64,000 bases of DNA from Lysobacter arvi (GTDB lineage Bacteria; Pseudomonadota; Gammaproteobacteria; Xanthomonadales; Xanthomonadaceae), in the NCBI GenBank assembly GCA_031216755.1, contig JARUHG010000005.1:62001-126000 (forward strand). Reading direction: 5' to 3'. Numbering within the stretch: the first letter of the stretch is position 1; every line of letters begins with the position of its first letter. The position numbers and the translations under genes were made by a program. Positions 36,048 to 44,637 of this stretch are shown here, piece after piece. The notes under the pieces were generated by a model that saw only the letters and a program-made list of their open reading frames with translations, ran no database searches and was not told the origin of the DNA.

Positions 36048-36722
36048 TCAACCCTGGAAACGCTTCAGCGCCGTCGCGAGCGATTCGCCCATCATGCGCA
36101 GGAACAGCGTGCCCATGCCGGGGAAGAAGCGGTTGGCATCGCGGCTGCCCACCGCGATGAGGCCGACGCCCGGGAGCGGCAACAGCGCCGTGGACTGGAC
36201 CGTTTCTGCGCGCGCGCCGTACAGCAGCGCGTGCTTCTCCGGCTGCAGGCGGCCGCACAGCGGCTCGCCATCGGCCAGGCAGTCGCGGAACGGGTGCAGT
36301 CGCGCATCGTCCTGCGCGATCACCTGCAGCCACTCGGTGTCGTCCAGCCCCTCGACGGGATGGAACACGACCAGTCGCACCAGATCGCCGTTGAAATCCT
36401 CCGCCAGCGTCGCGGCCATCGCGCGCAGCGTGTCGGCGGCCGTCGACTGGCGCATCAAGGCCAGCGTCAGCTGGTGCGTGCGCACCGACAGGCGCTCGTT
36501 CTCCTGCGCGTTGCCGAACAGTTCCTGCAGGCGGCGCGACAGTTCGCGGTTCTTGTCGCGCAGCACTTCCAGCTGGTAGCTGGCGAGCGAGGCGGCCGAG
36601 CCTTCCTCGCGCGGCACGACCAGCGTGACCGCGAGATCGGGAAACTGCTGCAGGAAGCGTGGATGCCGGCGCAGGAACGCGGCGACCTCGTGCGCTCCGA
36701 GCTTTTCCTGGGTGTCACTCAT
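36048..36722 (-). CDS. DUF484 family protein
   Basis: A 224-residue cytosolic protein of the DUF484/YigA family, whose conserved position is between dapF and xerC. It starts with [21 protein letters not shown] coiled-coil region (~45-80, [20 protein letters not shown]) follows, then a GAF-like domain (~90-215) with a small ligand-sized fold. The biochemical role is unknown. Its first eight bases overlap the end of dapF. Confidence 0.88.
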   Translation of the reverse strand: MSDTQEKLGAHEVAAFLRRHPRFLQQFPDLAVTLVVPREEGSAASLASYQLEVLRDKNRELSRRLQELFGNAQENERLSVRTHQLTLALMRQSTAADTLRAMAATLAEDFNGDLVRLVVFHPVEGLDDTEWLQVIAQDDARLHPFRDCLADGEPLCGRLQPEKHALLYGARAETVQSTALLPLPGVGLIAVGSRDANRFFPGMGTLFLRMMGESLATALKRFQG

Positions 36723-37560
36723 GGTTCCACTCCCCTTCGAACACGAATGCCGTCGGCCCCGACATCGTCAGCGGCGCGTCGTCGGCCGGCCATTCGATGC
36801 GCAGTTCGCCGCCGGGCAGCGCGACGGTGACGTCGCGATCGACGCGGCCGCGTCGCATCAGGACCGCCGCGGCCGCGCACGCGCCGCTGCCGCAGGCGAG
36901 GGTTTCGCCGACGCCGCGCTCGTACACGCGCAACCGGATGCGGTCGCGCGATTCCACCTGCGCGAAACCGACGTTGACCGATTCCGGGAACGCCGGATGC
37001 GCCTGCAGCATCGGCGCGACCGTTTCGACCGGCGCCTGGTCGATATCGTCCACTTCGATCACCGCATGCGGATTGCCCATCGACACGGCGCCGAAGGTGA
37101 ACAGCGCATCGTTGTGGTACAGCACGTATTCGTCCTGCGCGCCCTCGAAGCCGTGCAGCGGGATGCTGGTCGGGGCGAAACGGGGCAGGCCCATCTGGAT
37201 GCGGAACCGCCCGCCGTCCAGACGCGTGACCGCGTGCGCGCCGACCGGGCTGTCCAGCACGAATTCATCGCCGAGCGGTGCGCCGCGCTGCTGCGCGTCG
37301 CGCACGATCCACGCCGCGATGCAGCGCGCGCCGTTGCCGCACTGCTGCGAGGACGAGCCATCCGCATTCCAGATGCGGTAGCGCGCCGCAACGCCGTCGG
37401 AGGCATGCTCGACCGTGAGGATCTGGTCGCAGCCGACGCCGGTGTGGCGGTCGGCCAATGCACGGCACAACGCCGCGTCGGGCTCGGCGACGTCGCCGCG
37501 CAGATCGAGCACGACGAAATCGTTGCCCGCGCCATGCATCTTGGTGAAGCGAAGCGCCAT
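36715..37560 (-). CDS. dapF: Diaminopimelate epimerase
   Basis: Interconverts LL- and meso-diaminopimelate for lysine and peptidoglycan synthesis. The 281 residues show both catalytic cysteines: Cys74 ([10 protein letters not shown]) and Cys223 ([10 protein letters not shown]). The family's [15 protein letters not shown] opening is present. The length is normal. It is preceded by the LptM-like lipoprotein gene and followed by DUF484 and xerC, which matches the conserved gammaproteobacterial order. Confidence 0.96.
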   Translation of the reverse strand: MALRFTKMHGAGNDFVVLDLRGDVAEPDAALCRALADRHTGVGCDQILTVEHASDGVAARYRIWNADGSSSQQCGNGARCIAAWIVRDAQQRGAPLGDEFVLDSPVGAHAVTRLDGGRFRIQMGLPRFAPTSIPLHGFEGAQDEYVLYHNDALFTFGAVSMGNPHAVIEVDDIDQAPVETVAPMLQAHPAFPESVNVGFAQVESRDRIRLRVYERGVGETLACGSGACAAAAVLMRRGRVDRDVTVALPGGELRIEWPADDAPLTMSGPTAFVFEGEWNHE

Positions 37561-37572
37561 CGCTGCGACCCG

Positions 37573-37878
37573 TTACGGCGTATCGGAGTTGGTTTCGGCG
37601 TTGGTGTCGGCGTTTTCCGGCGGATCGGCATCGCCGCCGTCCAGGTCCGATCCGGCCTCGCCGTCATCGGCCTTCGGCACCTGGTCCAGCGAGTCGCTGG
37701 GATCGCCGACCTGCTGCCCGTCCTGCGACGGCGGCATGTCGGACGGCATGACGACCTGCGGCACGTTCTTCGGCGGCAAGGTCAACGGGCCCTTGTTGCC
37801 GCACGCCGACAGCACGAGCGGCAGGGCGAGCAGGAACGCGGCGACGGGAAGCGGGGCGGAGAGTCGGACGGGATTCAT
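37573..37878 (-). CDS. lptM: LptM (YifL)-like lipoprotein
   Basis: Small outer-membrane lipoprotein that helps the LptD/LptE LPS translocon assemble, as known for E. coli LptM. The 101 residues open with a signal peptide and lipobox (VLSACGNKGPLTLP), where CGNKGPL is the LptM motif. The remaining ~65 residues are acidic (many Asp, Glu and Asn) and longer than in E. coli. It lies directly upstream of dapF, the conserved neighbour. The LPS-assembly role is inferred from family and position. Confidence 0.82.
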   Translation of the reverse strand: MNPVRLSAPLPVAAFLLALPLVLSACGNKGPLTLPPKNVPQVVMPSDMPPSQDGQQVGDPSDSLDQVPKADDGEAGSDLDGGDADPPENADTNAETNSDTP

Positions 37879-37914
37879 GCCCGAAGTGTAGCCCGCGTGG
37901 CCCGGGATGGGTTG

Positions 37915-38373
37915 TCAGGCGCGCGGCGGCGAAGGCGGCTCCGGGCGTCGCCAGAGCCAGATCGCGACGATCGTCATGATCGCGGTGCCGGTGGCGGCCA
38001 TCCACCAGCGCGGCGCGGTGAGGAACATGATCACCGCGCAGGCGGCCATCATCGACGCGGCCAACCGCTTGGCCCGGCGCGACACGGCGCCGTGCGCCTG
38101 CCAGTCGCGGATCACGGGCCCGAACCGCGGGTGCGCGAGCAGGCGTTCGTGCAGCTTCCGCGATCCGCGCGCCGCCGCGAAAGCCGACAGCAGCACGAAG
38201 GGAACCGTGGGCAGGCCCGGTACCACGATCCCGATGATGCCGAGCGCGAGGCTCGTGTAGGCGAGCAGCCACCAGGCCCAGCGGAAACGGACCTTGGGGG
38301 GCGGCGGGGAAGATGGCAGCGGGGTCGTCACGTGGTGGTCAGGACGTTCGGAACGCATCGCGAAAAACGGCAA
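37915..38373 (-). CDS. DUF454 (YbaN) family membrane protein
   Basis: Inner-membrane protein of unknown function in the DUF454/YbaN family. The 152 residues contain ALGIIGIVVPGLPTVPFVLLSA near residue 45, the family's hallmark, followed by a basic loop with SRKLHERLLAHPRFGPVIRDW and two further helices. It is 36 bases upstream of the LptM-like gene. The start at 38373 has no clear ribosome-binding site, and an in-frame ATG five codons in (38358) is also possible. Confidence 0.82.
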   Translation of the reverse strand: MPFFAMRSERPDHHVTTPLPSSPPPPKVRFRWAWWLLAYTSLALGIIGIVVPGLPTVPFVLLSAFAAARGSRKLHERLLAHPRFGPVIRDWQAHGAVSRRAKRLAASMMAACAVIMFLTAPRWWMAATGTAIMTIVAIWLWRRPEPPSPPRA

Positions 38374-38416
38374 TGTGCGGCGATCGGGACGGCTATCACG
38401 CCCCGCCCCTCACCCC

Positions 38417-38442
38417 AACCCCTCTCCCGATGGAGAGGGGTT
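38417..38442. repeat. GC-rich hairpin (cccctctcc type), second copy
   Basis: An 11-bp perfect inverted repeat (aacccctctcc / ggagaggggtt, loop cgat) in the gap between the DUF454 gene and the S9 peptidase. It shares its core with the hairpin at 20776-20798. In this tail-to-head gap on the minus strand it could act as a transcript-end stem. Confidence 0.6.
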
Positions 38443-38462
38443 CGACATCCGGCACTGCCCGG

Positions 38463-40601
38463 TTACTTCGACGCCGTCGCGACCGGCGTGGCGGGCACGC
38501 CCAACCGGTCGAGCATGAAGGCGTACATCTCCGACAGTTCGCGGTACCGACGGAAGCGACCCGACTTGCCGCCGTGGCCGGCGTCCATGTTGGTGCGGAA
38601 GACGACCGGCGCCTGGCCCTGGTCCAGGTCGCGCAGGCGTGCGACGTACTTCGCCGGCTCCCAGTACTGCACCTGCGAATCCCACAGGCCGGTGCCGACG
38701 AACATCGCCGGGTACGCCTGCTTCGACAGGTTGTCGTACGGCGAGTACGACAGCATGTAGTCGTAGTACTCCTTCTTCTCCGGGTTGCCCCACTCGTCGT
38801 ACTCGTTGGTGGTGAGCGGGATGGTGGGATCGAGCATGGTCGTCACCACGTCGACGAACGGCACCTGCGAAAGGATCACCCGGTACTTGTCGGGCGCCAT
38901 GTTGGCGATCGCGCCCATCAGCAGGCCACCGGCGCTGCCGCCGTACGCGGCGACGCGGTCCTTCGCGGCGTAGCCCTGCTTCACCAGGTCGTCGGTGACG
39001 TCGATGAAATCGGTGAAGGTGTTCTTCTTGTGGAACAGCTTGCCGTCGTCGTACCACTTGCGGCCCATCTCCTGCCCGCCGCGGATGTGCGCGATGGCGT
39101 AGACCATGCCGCGATCGAGCAGGCTCACCACCGGCCCGTTGAAGCGCGGGTCGGTCGAACTGCCGTAGCTGCCGTACGCGTACTGCAGCATCGCGCCCTT
39201 GCCGTTCTTCTCGAAGCCCTTCCGGTACACCAGCGAGACCGGCACCTTGACGCCGTCGCGCGCGGTCGCCCACACGCGTTCGGTGACGTACTTGTCCGGG
39301 TCGTAACCGATGACCGGTTCGCGCTTGAGCAGCTTGCGCTCGCCGGTGAGCACGTTCACTTCGTACGTCGTGGCCGGCGTGGTCAGCGACGTATAGCTGT
39401 ATCGCAGCCACGGCGTGTCGTGTTCGGAATTGACCGACAGGCCCATCGAATACGCCGGCTCGTCCGCCTTCACGTATTCCTCGGTGCCGTCGTTCCTGAG
39501 CACCCGCAGGCGCTCCAGCGCGTCGGAGCGCTCGGCGATCGTGGTGAAACCGTCGAACAGTTCGAAGCCCTCGATGAACACGTCGTCGCGATGCGGCACC
39601 CAGTCCATCCACTGCGTGCGCGAGGTCGCACCCGACGGCGCGGTCATCAGTTTGAAGTTCGCCGCGCCGCCCTCGTTGGTGCGGATCACCCAGCGATCGC
39701 CAAGGTGATCGGCCTGGTACTCGACGTCGCGTTCGCGCGGCGCGAGCACGGTGAACTTCCCGGGATTGGACGCCGGCGCGCAGCGCATCTCGCTCGACAC
39801 CGTGCTTTCCACGCCGATGCAGATGAACTTGTCGTCGCGCGAACGATCGATGCCCATGTAGAAGCTGTCGTCCTTCTCCTCGTACACCAGTACGTCCTTC
39901 GAAGAGGGCGTGCCGAGGACATGCTTCTTCACGCGTACCGTGAGCAGCGTTTCCGGATCGTTCTCGACGTAGAACAACGTCTTGTTGTCGTCGGCCCAGA
40001 CGAGGTTGGGCGAGACGCCCTTGATCTCGTCGGCATAGACCTCGCCGGTGTCCAGGTTCTTGAAGCGGATGACGTACTGGCGGCGGCCCACCGCATCCTC
40101 GGCCCAGGCCAGGACCTTGTTGTCCTGGCTGACTTCCCAGTCGCCGACGTTGAAGTAGTCCTTGCCCTGCGCCATGACGTTGACGTCGAGCAGCACCTGC
40201 TCGGCGGCGTCCATGGTGCCGGGGCGACGCGCGTAGACCGGATAGTCCTGGCCCGTCTCGAAGCGGCTGTAATACCAGAAGCCGCGCTCGCGGTACGGCA
40301 CCGAGCTGTCGTCCTGCTTGATCCGGCCGACGATCTCCTCGTACAGCGCGTTCTCCAGCGGCTTCAGCGGCGCCATGACCGCATCGGCGTAGGCGTTCTC
40401 GGCGTTGAGGTACGCCAGCATCTCCGCGTTCTTGCGGGTGTCGTCGCGCAGCCAGTAGTACTCGTCGTTGCGCTGCGCGCCGTGCGGGGCCTTGACGACA
40501 TGCGGCTTCTTCGCCGCGTCGGGCGGCGTGGCGTTGGCGGCGAGGGTCGGGGCGGTCGTGCTCATCAGGAGGGCCGAAAGCAGGAGGGAAGTCGGATTCA
40601 T
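38463..40601 (-). CDS. Oligopeptidase B-type S9 peptidase, secreted
   Basis: Serine peptidase that cuts small peptides after basic residues, if it behaves like oligopeptidase B. The 712 residues start with a signal peptide (SLLLSALLMSTTAPTLAA), so it is periplasmic or extracellular, unlike the cytosolic E. coli enzyme. A seven-bladed propeller (~90-430) is followed by the hydrolase domain with the nucleophile in GGSAGG (Ser556) and the C-terminal histidine region DAGHGGKSG. It is the second of two related S9 peptidase genes in tandem; the gap between them holds an 11-bp hairpin. Confidence 0.9.
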   Translation of the reverse strand: MNPTSLLLSALLMSTTAPTLAANATPPDAAKKPHVVKAPHGAQRNDEYYWLRDDTRKNAEMLAYLNAENAYADAVMAPLKPLENALYEEIVGRIKQDDSSVPYRERGFWYYSRFETGQDYPVYARRPGTMDAAEQVLLDVNVMAQGKDYFNVGDWEVSQDNKVLAWAEDAVGRRQYVIRFKNLDTGEVYADEIKGVSPNLVWADDNKTLFYVENDPETLLTVRVKKHVLGTPSSKDVLVYEEKDDSFYMGIDRSRDDKFICIGVESTVSSEMRCAPASNPGKFTVLAPRERDVEYQADHLGDRWVIRTNEGGAANFKLMTAPSGATSRTQWMDWVPHRDDVFIEGFELFDGFTTIAERSDALERLRVLRNDGTEEYVKADEPAYSMGLSVNSEHDTPWLRYSYTSLTTPATTYEVNVLTGERKLLKREPVIGYDPDKYVTERVWATARDGVKVPVSLVYRKGFEKNGKGAMLQYAYGSYGSSTDPRFNGPVVSLLDRGMVYAIAHIRGGQEMGRKWYDDGKLFHKKNTFTDFIDVTDDLVKQGYAAKDRVAAYGGSAGGLLMGAIANMAPDKYRVILSQVPFVDVVTTMLDPTIPLTTNEYDEWGNPEKKEYYDYMLSYSPYDNLSKQAYPAMFVGTGLWDSQVQYWEPAKYVARLRDLDQGQAPVVFRTNMDAGHGGKSGRFRRYRELSEMYAFMLDRLGVPATPVATASK

Positions 40602-40642
40602 GGATGGGGTCCGGTTGTGCCGATGACAACGTACGGAACGCC

Positions 40643-40671
40643 GCTCCCCTCCCCGAGGCAGGGAGGGGAGC
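40643..40671. repeat. 11-bp hairpin between the two S9 peptidase genes
   Basis: A perfect inverted repeat gctcccctccc / gggaggggagc with a seven-base loop lies between the stop of the upstream S9 gene (40681) and the start of the downstream one (40601). It may mark a transcript end or stabilise the upstream message. It is similar in composition, but not identical, to the other GC hairpins in the window. Confidence 0.55.
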
Positions 40672-40680
40672 ATCGGAAAC

Positions 40681-42813
40681 TCACTTGTCGGCGAGTTCGT
40701 TCCACAGGAAGGTGAACGCGAGCGCGCTCATGTGCGCGGCCTGGGCGTTGTTGGCCGAACCGCCGTGGCCGCCTTCGATGTTCTCGTAGTAGCGCACGTC
40801 CTTGCCGGCTTCCAGCATCTTCGCCGCCATCTTGCGCGCATGGCCCGGATGCACGCGGTCGTCGCGCGTGGAGGTCATGAACAGCGCCGGTGGATAGGTC
40901 GTCTTCGCGTCGAACAGGTGGTACGGCGAGAACGTGCGGATGAACTCCCAGTCGGCCGTGTCCGGATCGCCGTATTCGGCCATCCACGAGGCGCCGGCCA
41001 GCAGGTGGCTGTAGCGCTTCATGTCGAGCAGCGGCACCTGCACCACGACCGCGCCGAACAGGTCGGGGTACTGCGTGAGCATGTTGCCGGTGAGCAGGCC
41101 GCCGTTGCTGCCGCCCTGGATGCCCAGGTGCCTGGTCGAGGTCACTTTGCGCGCGATCAGATCCTGCGCGACCGCGGCGAAGTCCTCGTAGGCCTTGTGG
41201 CGGTTGGCCTTCAGCGCGGCCTGGTGCCAGCGTGGGCCGTACTCGCCGCCGCCGCGGATGTTCGCGACCGCGTAGACGCCGCCCTTCTCCAGCCAGCCCT
41301 TGCCGACGCTCCCCGAGTACGCTGGCGTCAGCGAGATTTCGAACCCGCCGTAGCCGTACAGCAACGTCGGCGCGGTGCCGTCGAGCTTCAGGTCCTTCGG
41401 ACGCACGAGGAAGTACGGCACGCGCGTGCCGTCCCTGGAGGTGGCGAAGTGCTGTTCGATCACGTTCTTCGATGCGTCGAAGAACACCGGCATCGTCTTG
41501 AGCACTTCCGGCTTCGCGCCCATGTGCGCCAGCGAGAGCGTCGTCGGCGTCAGGTAATCGGTCGCGGTGAGCCACACCGCATCGCTTTCGTCCGGATCGA
41601 CCGCCGACACCGCCAGGGTGCCGAACGTCGGCGCACCGGTGAACTCCGCGCGCTTCCATTCGCCGGCCGCCGGCGTGAGCACGCTCAGGCGGTTCTTCAC
41701 GTCGTCCAGGACATTGAGCACCAGGTGCGACTTCGTCCAGGTGTAGCTCGACAGCGACGTGCGCTCGGTCGGCGTGAACAGCGCGGTGAACTCGCGCTTG
41801 CCGGCCATGAAGGCATCGAAGTTCGCGGCGATCAGGCTGCCGGCCGGCCAGGTTTTTCCACCGGCCTCGTAGGGCTCGCGCAGTTCGAGCAGCAGCCATT
41901 GACGATGCACCGACTTGCTGGCGGAGTTCGGCGCGTCGATCTTCGCGAGCTTGCCGTCGGCGGCCTTCAGGTACAGCTCGTCGTTGTAGAACGCCAGCGT
42001 GCGGCTGACGAAATCGCGTTCGAAGCCCGGCGTGTGGTCGCGCAGCGCCGCGATGTACATGTCCGTCGGCTTGCCTTCGTACACCACGCGCGCCTGGTCG
42101 AGCGGCGTGCCGCGCTTCCATTCCTTGACGATGCGCGGGTAGCCGGAGCTCGTCATCGAGGACGCGCCGTCAGCGGCGGGGCCGAAGTCGGTGTAGACGT
42201 AGACCGTGTCGCGATCGATCCAGCCGAGCGCGCCCTTGGCCTCGTCGCGGAAGAAGCCGTCCTTCACCCAGCTCATCGTGGACAGATCGAACTCGCGCGT
42301 GACGTCCGCATCGGCGCCGCCGCGCGAGAGCGCGATGAGGCAGCGGGTGTAGTCCGGGCGCAGGCAGTCGACGCCGTGCCACACCCAGTTCTCGCCCTCG
42401 GCCTTGTTCAGCGCGTCCAGGTCGATGACGGTTTCCCAGCGCGGCTTGTCCTTGCGGTATTCCTCCAGCGTCGTGCGTCGCCACAGGCCACGCTCGTGCT
42501 GCTTGTCCTTCCAGAAGTTGTAGTAGTAGTCGCCGATCTTCTCCACGCCCGGGATCTTGGCGTCGGAATCGAGAATGGCGCGGATGTCGGATTCCAGCTG
42601 CTTGAACTGCGGCGAGCTCGCCAGTTCGGCCTCGGCCTTGGCGTTATGCGCGCGGACCCAGTCGAGGGAACGCTCGGCGGTGACGTCTTCGAGCCAGGCG
42701 TAGGGATCGGCGGACACGGCGGGGGACTCCTTGGGTGTGGCGCCGGCCAGGGACGCGGCCGCGAGGCCTGCGGACATCACGAGGCTCTGGCAGGCGATCG
42801 ACAGCTTCGACAT
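40681..42813 (-). CDS. Prolyl oligopeptidase-type S9 peptidase, secreted
   Basis: Serine peptidase that hydrolyses short proline-containing peptides, by family. The 710 residues have a signal peptide (VMSAGLAAASLAGA), a beta-propeller entrance domain (~75-430) and a C-terminal hydrolase with GGSNGG (Ser569), the aspartate region TRDDRVHPGHA and the histidine region EGGHGGSA. All three catalytic elements are intact. It lies just upstream of the oligopeptidase-B-type gene on the same strand. The pair probably degrades peptides outside the cytosol, in line with a predatory or protein-scavenging lifestyle; that is an inference. Confidence 0.92.
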   Translation of the reverse strand: MSKLSIACQSLVMSAGLAAASLAGATPKESPAVSADPYAWLEDVTAERSLDWVRAHNAKAEAELASSPQFKQLESDIRAILDSDAKIPGVEKIGDYYYNFWKDKQHERGLWRRTTLEEYRKDKPRWETVIDLDALNKAEGENWVWHGVDCLRPDYTRCLIALSRGGADADVTREFDLSTMSWVKDGFFRDEAKGALGWIDRDTVYVYTDFGPAADGASSMTSSGYPRIVKEWKRGTPLDQARVVYEGKPTDMYIAALRDHTPGFERDFVSRTLAFYNDELYLKAADGKLAKIDAPNSASKSVHRQWLLLELREPYEAGGKTWPAGSLIAANFDAFMAGKREFTALFTPTERTSLSSYTWTKSHLVLNVLDDVKNRLSVLTPAAGEWKRAEFTGAPTFGTLAVSAVDPDESDAVWLTATDYLTPTTLSLAHMGAKPEVLKTMPVFFDASKNVIEQHFATSRDGTRVPYFLVRPKDLKLDGTAPTLLYGYGGFEISLTPAYSGSVGKGWLEKGGVYAVANIRGGGEYGPRWHQAALKANRHKAYEDFAAVAQDLIARKVTSTRHLGIQGGSNGGLLTGNMLTQYPDLFGAVVVQVPLLDMKRYSHLLAGASWMAEYGDPDTADWEFIRTFSPYHLFDAKTTYPPALFMTSTRDDRVHPGHARKMAAKMLEAGKDVRYYENIEGGHGGSANNAQAAHMSALAFTFLWNELADK

Positions 42814-42915
42814 CGGCGCTCCGGGGGCGTAAGTGGACCCGGAACGCTAGCACAGCGCGCGACGTCCGCCGCCGACGCGGGAGGTCGCGGCGCTGTGCCG
42901 GAGCGGGCGGCCTGC

Positions 42916-43215
42916 TCAGGCCGCCTGCGAGTGGCGGCCGCGCGCCATCGATACGCGGCGGCGACGCGCCTGCGCCCCGGCCCGACGTCGCGCCCGGACG
43001 GGCACGGCCGCTTCGGTCTCGCGCGCCGGCACGCGGAAGCGGTGCAGCGCCCACCAGGCGCACAGCGGCATGGCGATCAGCCACAGCGGCATCCAGCCGA
43101 AGGTCGGGCTGAAGCCGCGCGCGGCGGGCAGCAAGGCGACGATCGCCACGCCGATCGCGACCGCATGGCGCATGAGGGTGTCGAGGCCGGAATGGATGTC
43201 AGGACGGGTCTGCAT
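42916..43215 (-). CDS. Small hypothetical membrane protein
   Basis: A 99-residue protein I do not recognise. Two hydrophobic segments (~16-35 and ~40-58, MPLWLIAMPLCAWWAL) are followed by a strongly basic, Arg/Ala-rich tail of about 40 residues. The start has a good ribosome-binding sequence (ggag, eight bases upstream). It lies alone between the S9 peptidase and WYL regulator genes, flanked on its 5' side by an inverted repeat. The basic tail is likely to be cytosolic and could contact nucleic acid or lipid, but this is a guess. Confidence 0.65.
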   Translation of the reverse strand: MQTRPDIHSGLDTLMRHAVAIGVAIVALLPAARGFSPTFGWMPLWLIAMPLCAWWALHRFRVPARETEAAVPVRARRRAGAQARRRRVSMARGRHSQAA

Positions 43216-43279
43216 GGCTCGGGCTCCGTTGGAATGGAGCCAGCCTGCGGGCGGGGCATCTCAGGGGCTGCGACGTTGC

Positions 43280-43388
43280 CGGGACCGGAGACCCGGGACG
43301 CGGGACCCGTGGGGCAACAGCAACATCAAGAACGCGCCAAGCGCTCACGGTGCCGGGGCCCGGCTTCACTCACGGGTCCCCGGTCCCG
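43280..43388. repeat. Near-perfect 16-bp inverted repeat
   Basis: The arms cgggaccggagacccg (43280-43295) and cgggtccccggtcccg (43373-43388) are complementary at 15 of 16 positions, with 77 bases between. Internal words (gggacgcgggacccg, ccggggcccgg) repeat the theme. The composition matches the gggattcggg element in the mreB-mreC gap, so it may be a related dispersed repeat. It lies between the small membrane gene and the WYL gene. Confidence 0.6.
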
Positions 43389-43391
43389 GCT

Positions 43392-44360
43392 TCACCTTTC
43401 GTAATTGCTCAGCGCCAACTGCAGCAGCGCGCGCGCCTGTTCGCGCAGCACCGGCGGCTCGACGATCTCGGCGTCGCTGCCGTAATGCATCACGTCCATC
43501 AGCAACTCGCGACCGGCGCTGTACGGGACTTTCAGTTCGTAGCGCCCGTCCGGCAGGAAACGCCCCTGCTGCTGCGAATGCCAGTGTTCGTCCGCCACCC
43601 AGCGCGCGGCCTTGGGCGAGAACACGATCGTCGCCCAGCCCTTGGGCGTGCCGGAAAAAATGCCGTAGCTCGACGCCAGGTGCTGGTCGAGCTCCTCGTC
43701 CGGCACGTCGCGCGCAGCCGCTTCGGACAGCTTGGCCGCGCTGATGCGGTCCACGGCGAAGCTGCGCAGCGCCTCGCGATTGTGGTCCCACGCGTCGAGG
43801 TACCAGTTCTCGCGGTAATGGGTGAGGCGCTGCGGCGACACCGTGCGGCGCGTCTGCTCGTCGGTCGAGCGCGCGCGGTATTCGAAGCTCAGCTGCTTGC
43901 GATCGAGCACCGCCGTGGCGACGGTGCGGAACGCGGTTTCGTCCAGGCGGCGCGTCCGGTGCGGAATCACGCGCACGCGTTCGACGGGCACGCGCCGGCC
44001 GCCGGCGTGCTCGTCCAGCAGCTTTTCGATGCGGTGCTGCAATGGCGCCAGCGCGCTGGACAACACGCCACCGCCGCTGCGCACCAGCAACTGCTGCGCG
44101 GCGAGCAGCGAATGCAGTTCCTCCGAGCTGAGCCACAGTCCGGGCAGCTCGAAGCGCTCGCCTTCGCTGTGGTCGTAGCGGAAACCCGCCTCGCCATTGC
44201 CGACGACCGGCGCCATCAGGTAGTCGCGCAGGTACGCCAGGTCGCGATAGACCGTGGCCCGCGAGCACTCCAGGTCTTCCTGCAGGCGCTGCACCGTGAC
44301 CGGGTAGCGCGCGGCGCTGAGGATGCGGTGGAGGGCGTGGATGCGTTCGATGCGTTCCAT
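43392..44360 (-). CDS. WYL-domain transcriptional regulator (YafY/DeoR-like)
   Basis: A 322-residue regulator. Residues ~1-60 form a winged helix-turn-helix (RYPVTVQRLQEDLECSRATV), ~150-240 a WYL ligand-binding domain with the signature ENWYLDAWDH and arginine-rich surface, and the rest a C-terminal WCX-type extension. WYL proteins often sense nucleotides or nucleic acid and frequently regulate stress or defence genes. It is divergent from the SoeA-like gene, with 277 bases between the starts, so that operon is the obvious target, but this is an inference. Confidence 0.88.
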   Translation of the reverse strand: MERIERIHALHRILSAARYPVTVQRLQEDLECSRATVYRDLAYLRDYLMAPVVGNGEAGFRYDHSEGERFELPGLWLSSEELHSLLAAQQLLVRSGGGVLSSALAPLQHRIEKLLDEHAGGRRVPVERVRVIPHRTRRLDETAFRTVATAVLDRKQLSFEYRARSTDEQTRRTVSPQRLTHYRENWYLDAWDHNREALRSFAVDRISAAKLSEAAARDVPDEELDQHLASSYGIFSGTPKGWATIVFSPKAARWVADEHWHSQQQGRFLPDGRYELKVPYSAGRELLMDVMHYGSDAEIVEPPVLREQARALLQLALSNYER

Positions 44361-44637
44361 TGGGTCGCGGTCGAGGAAGCGGAAGGAAAGGATCGCACCG
44401 CGCCATGGCGGCCGCCAGCGGCGCGGCCATCGCGGGGCGTGCCAGGCCCGCTGAACCGGGCGACTACGATACTGCGGTCACATCTGGACGCGGCGTGAGG
44501 GTGCGCCGCCATCGGATGCGTGCAGGGCGCGAACCTCGGCGATCGAACGCGCAAACGCCGGCAGCGCGGGCGTTTCCCGCATCGCCATGGGAACACCGCC
44601 TGTGTCGCCCTCCGTCGTGCGCAGGCACAATGACGGG

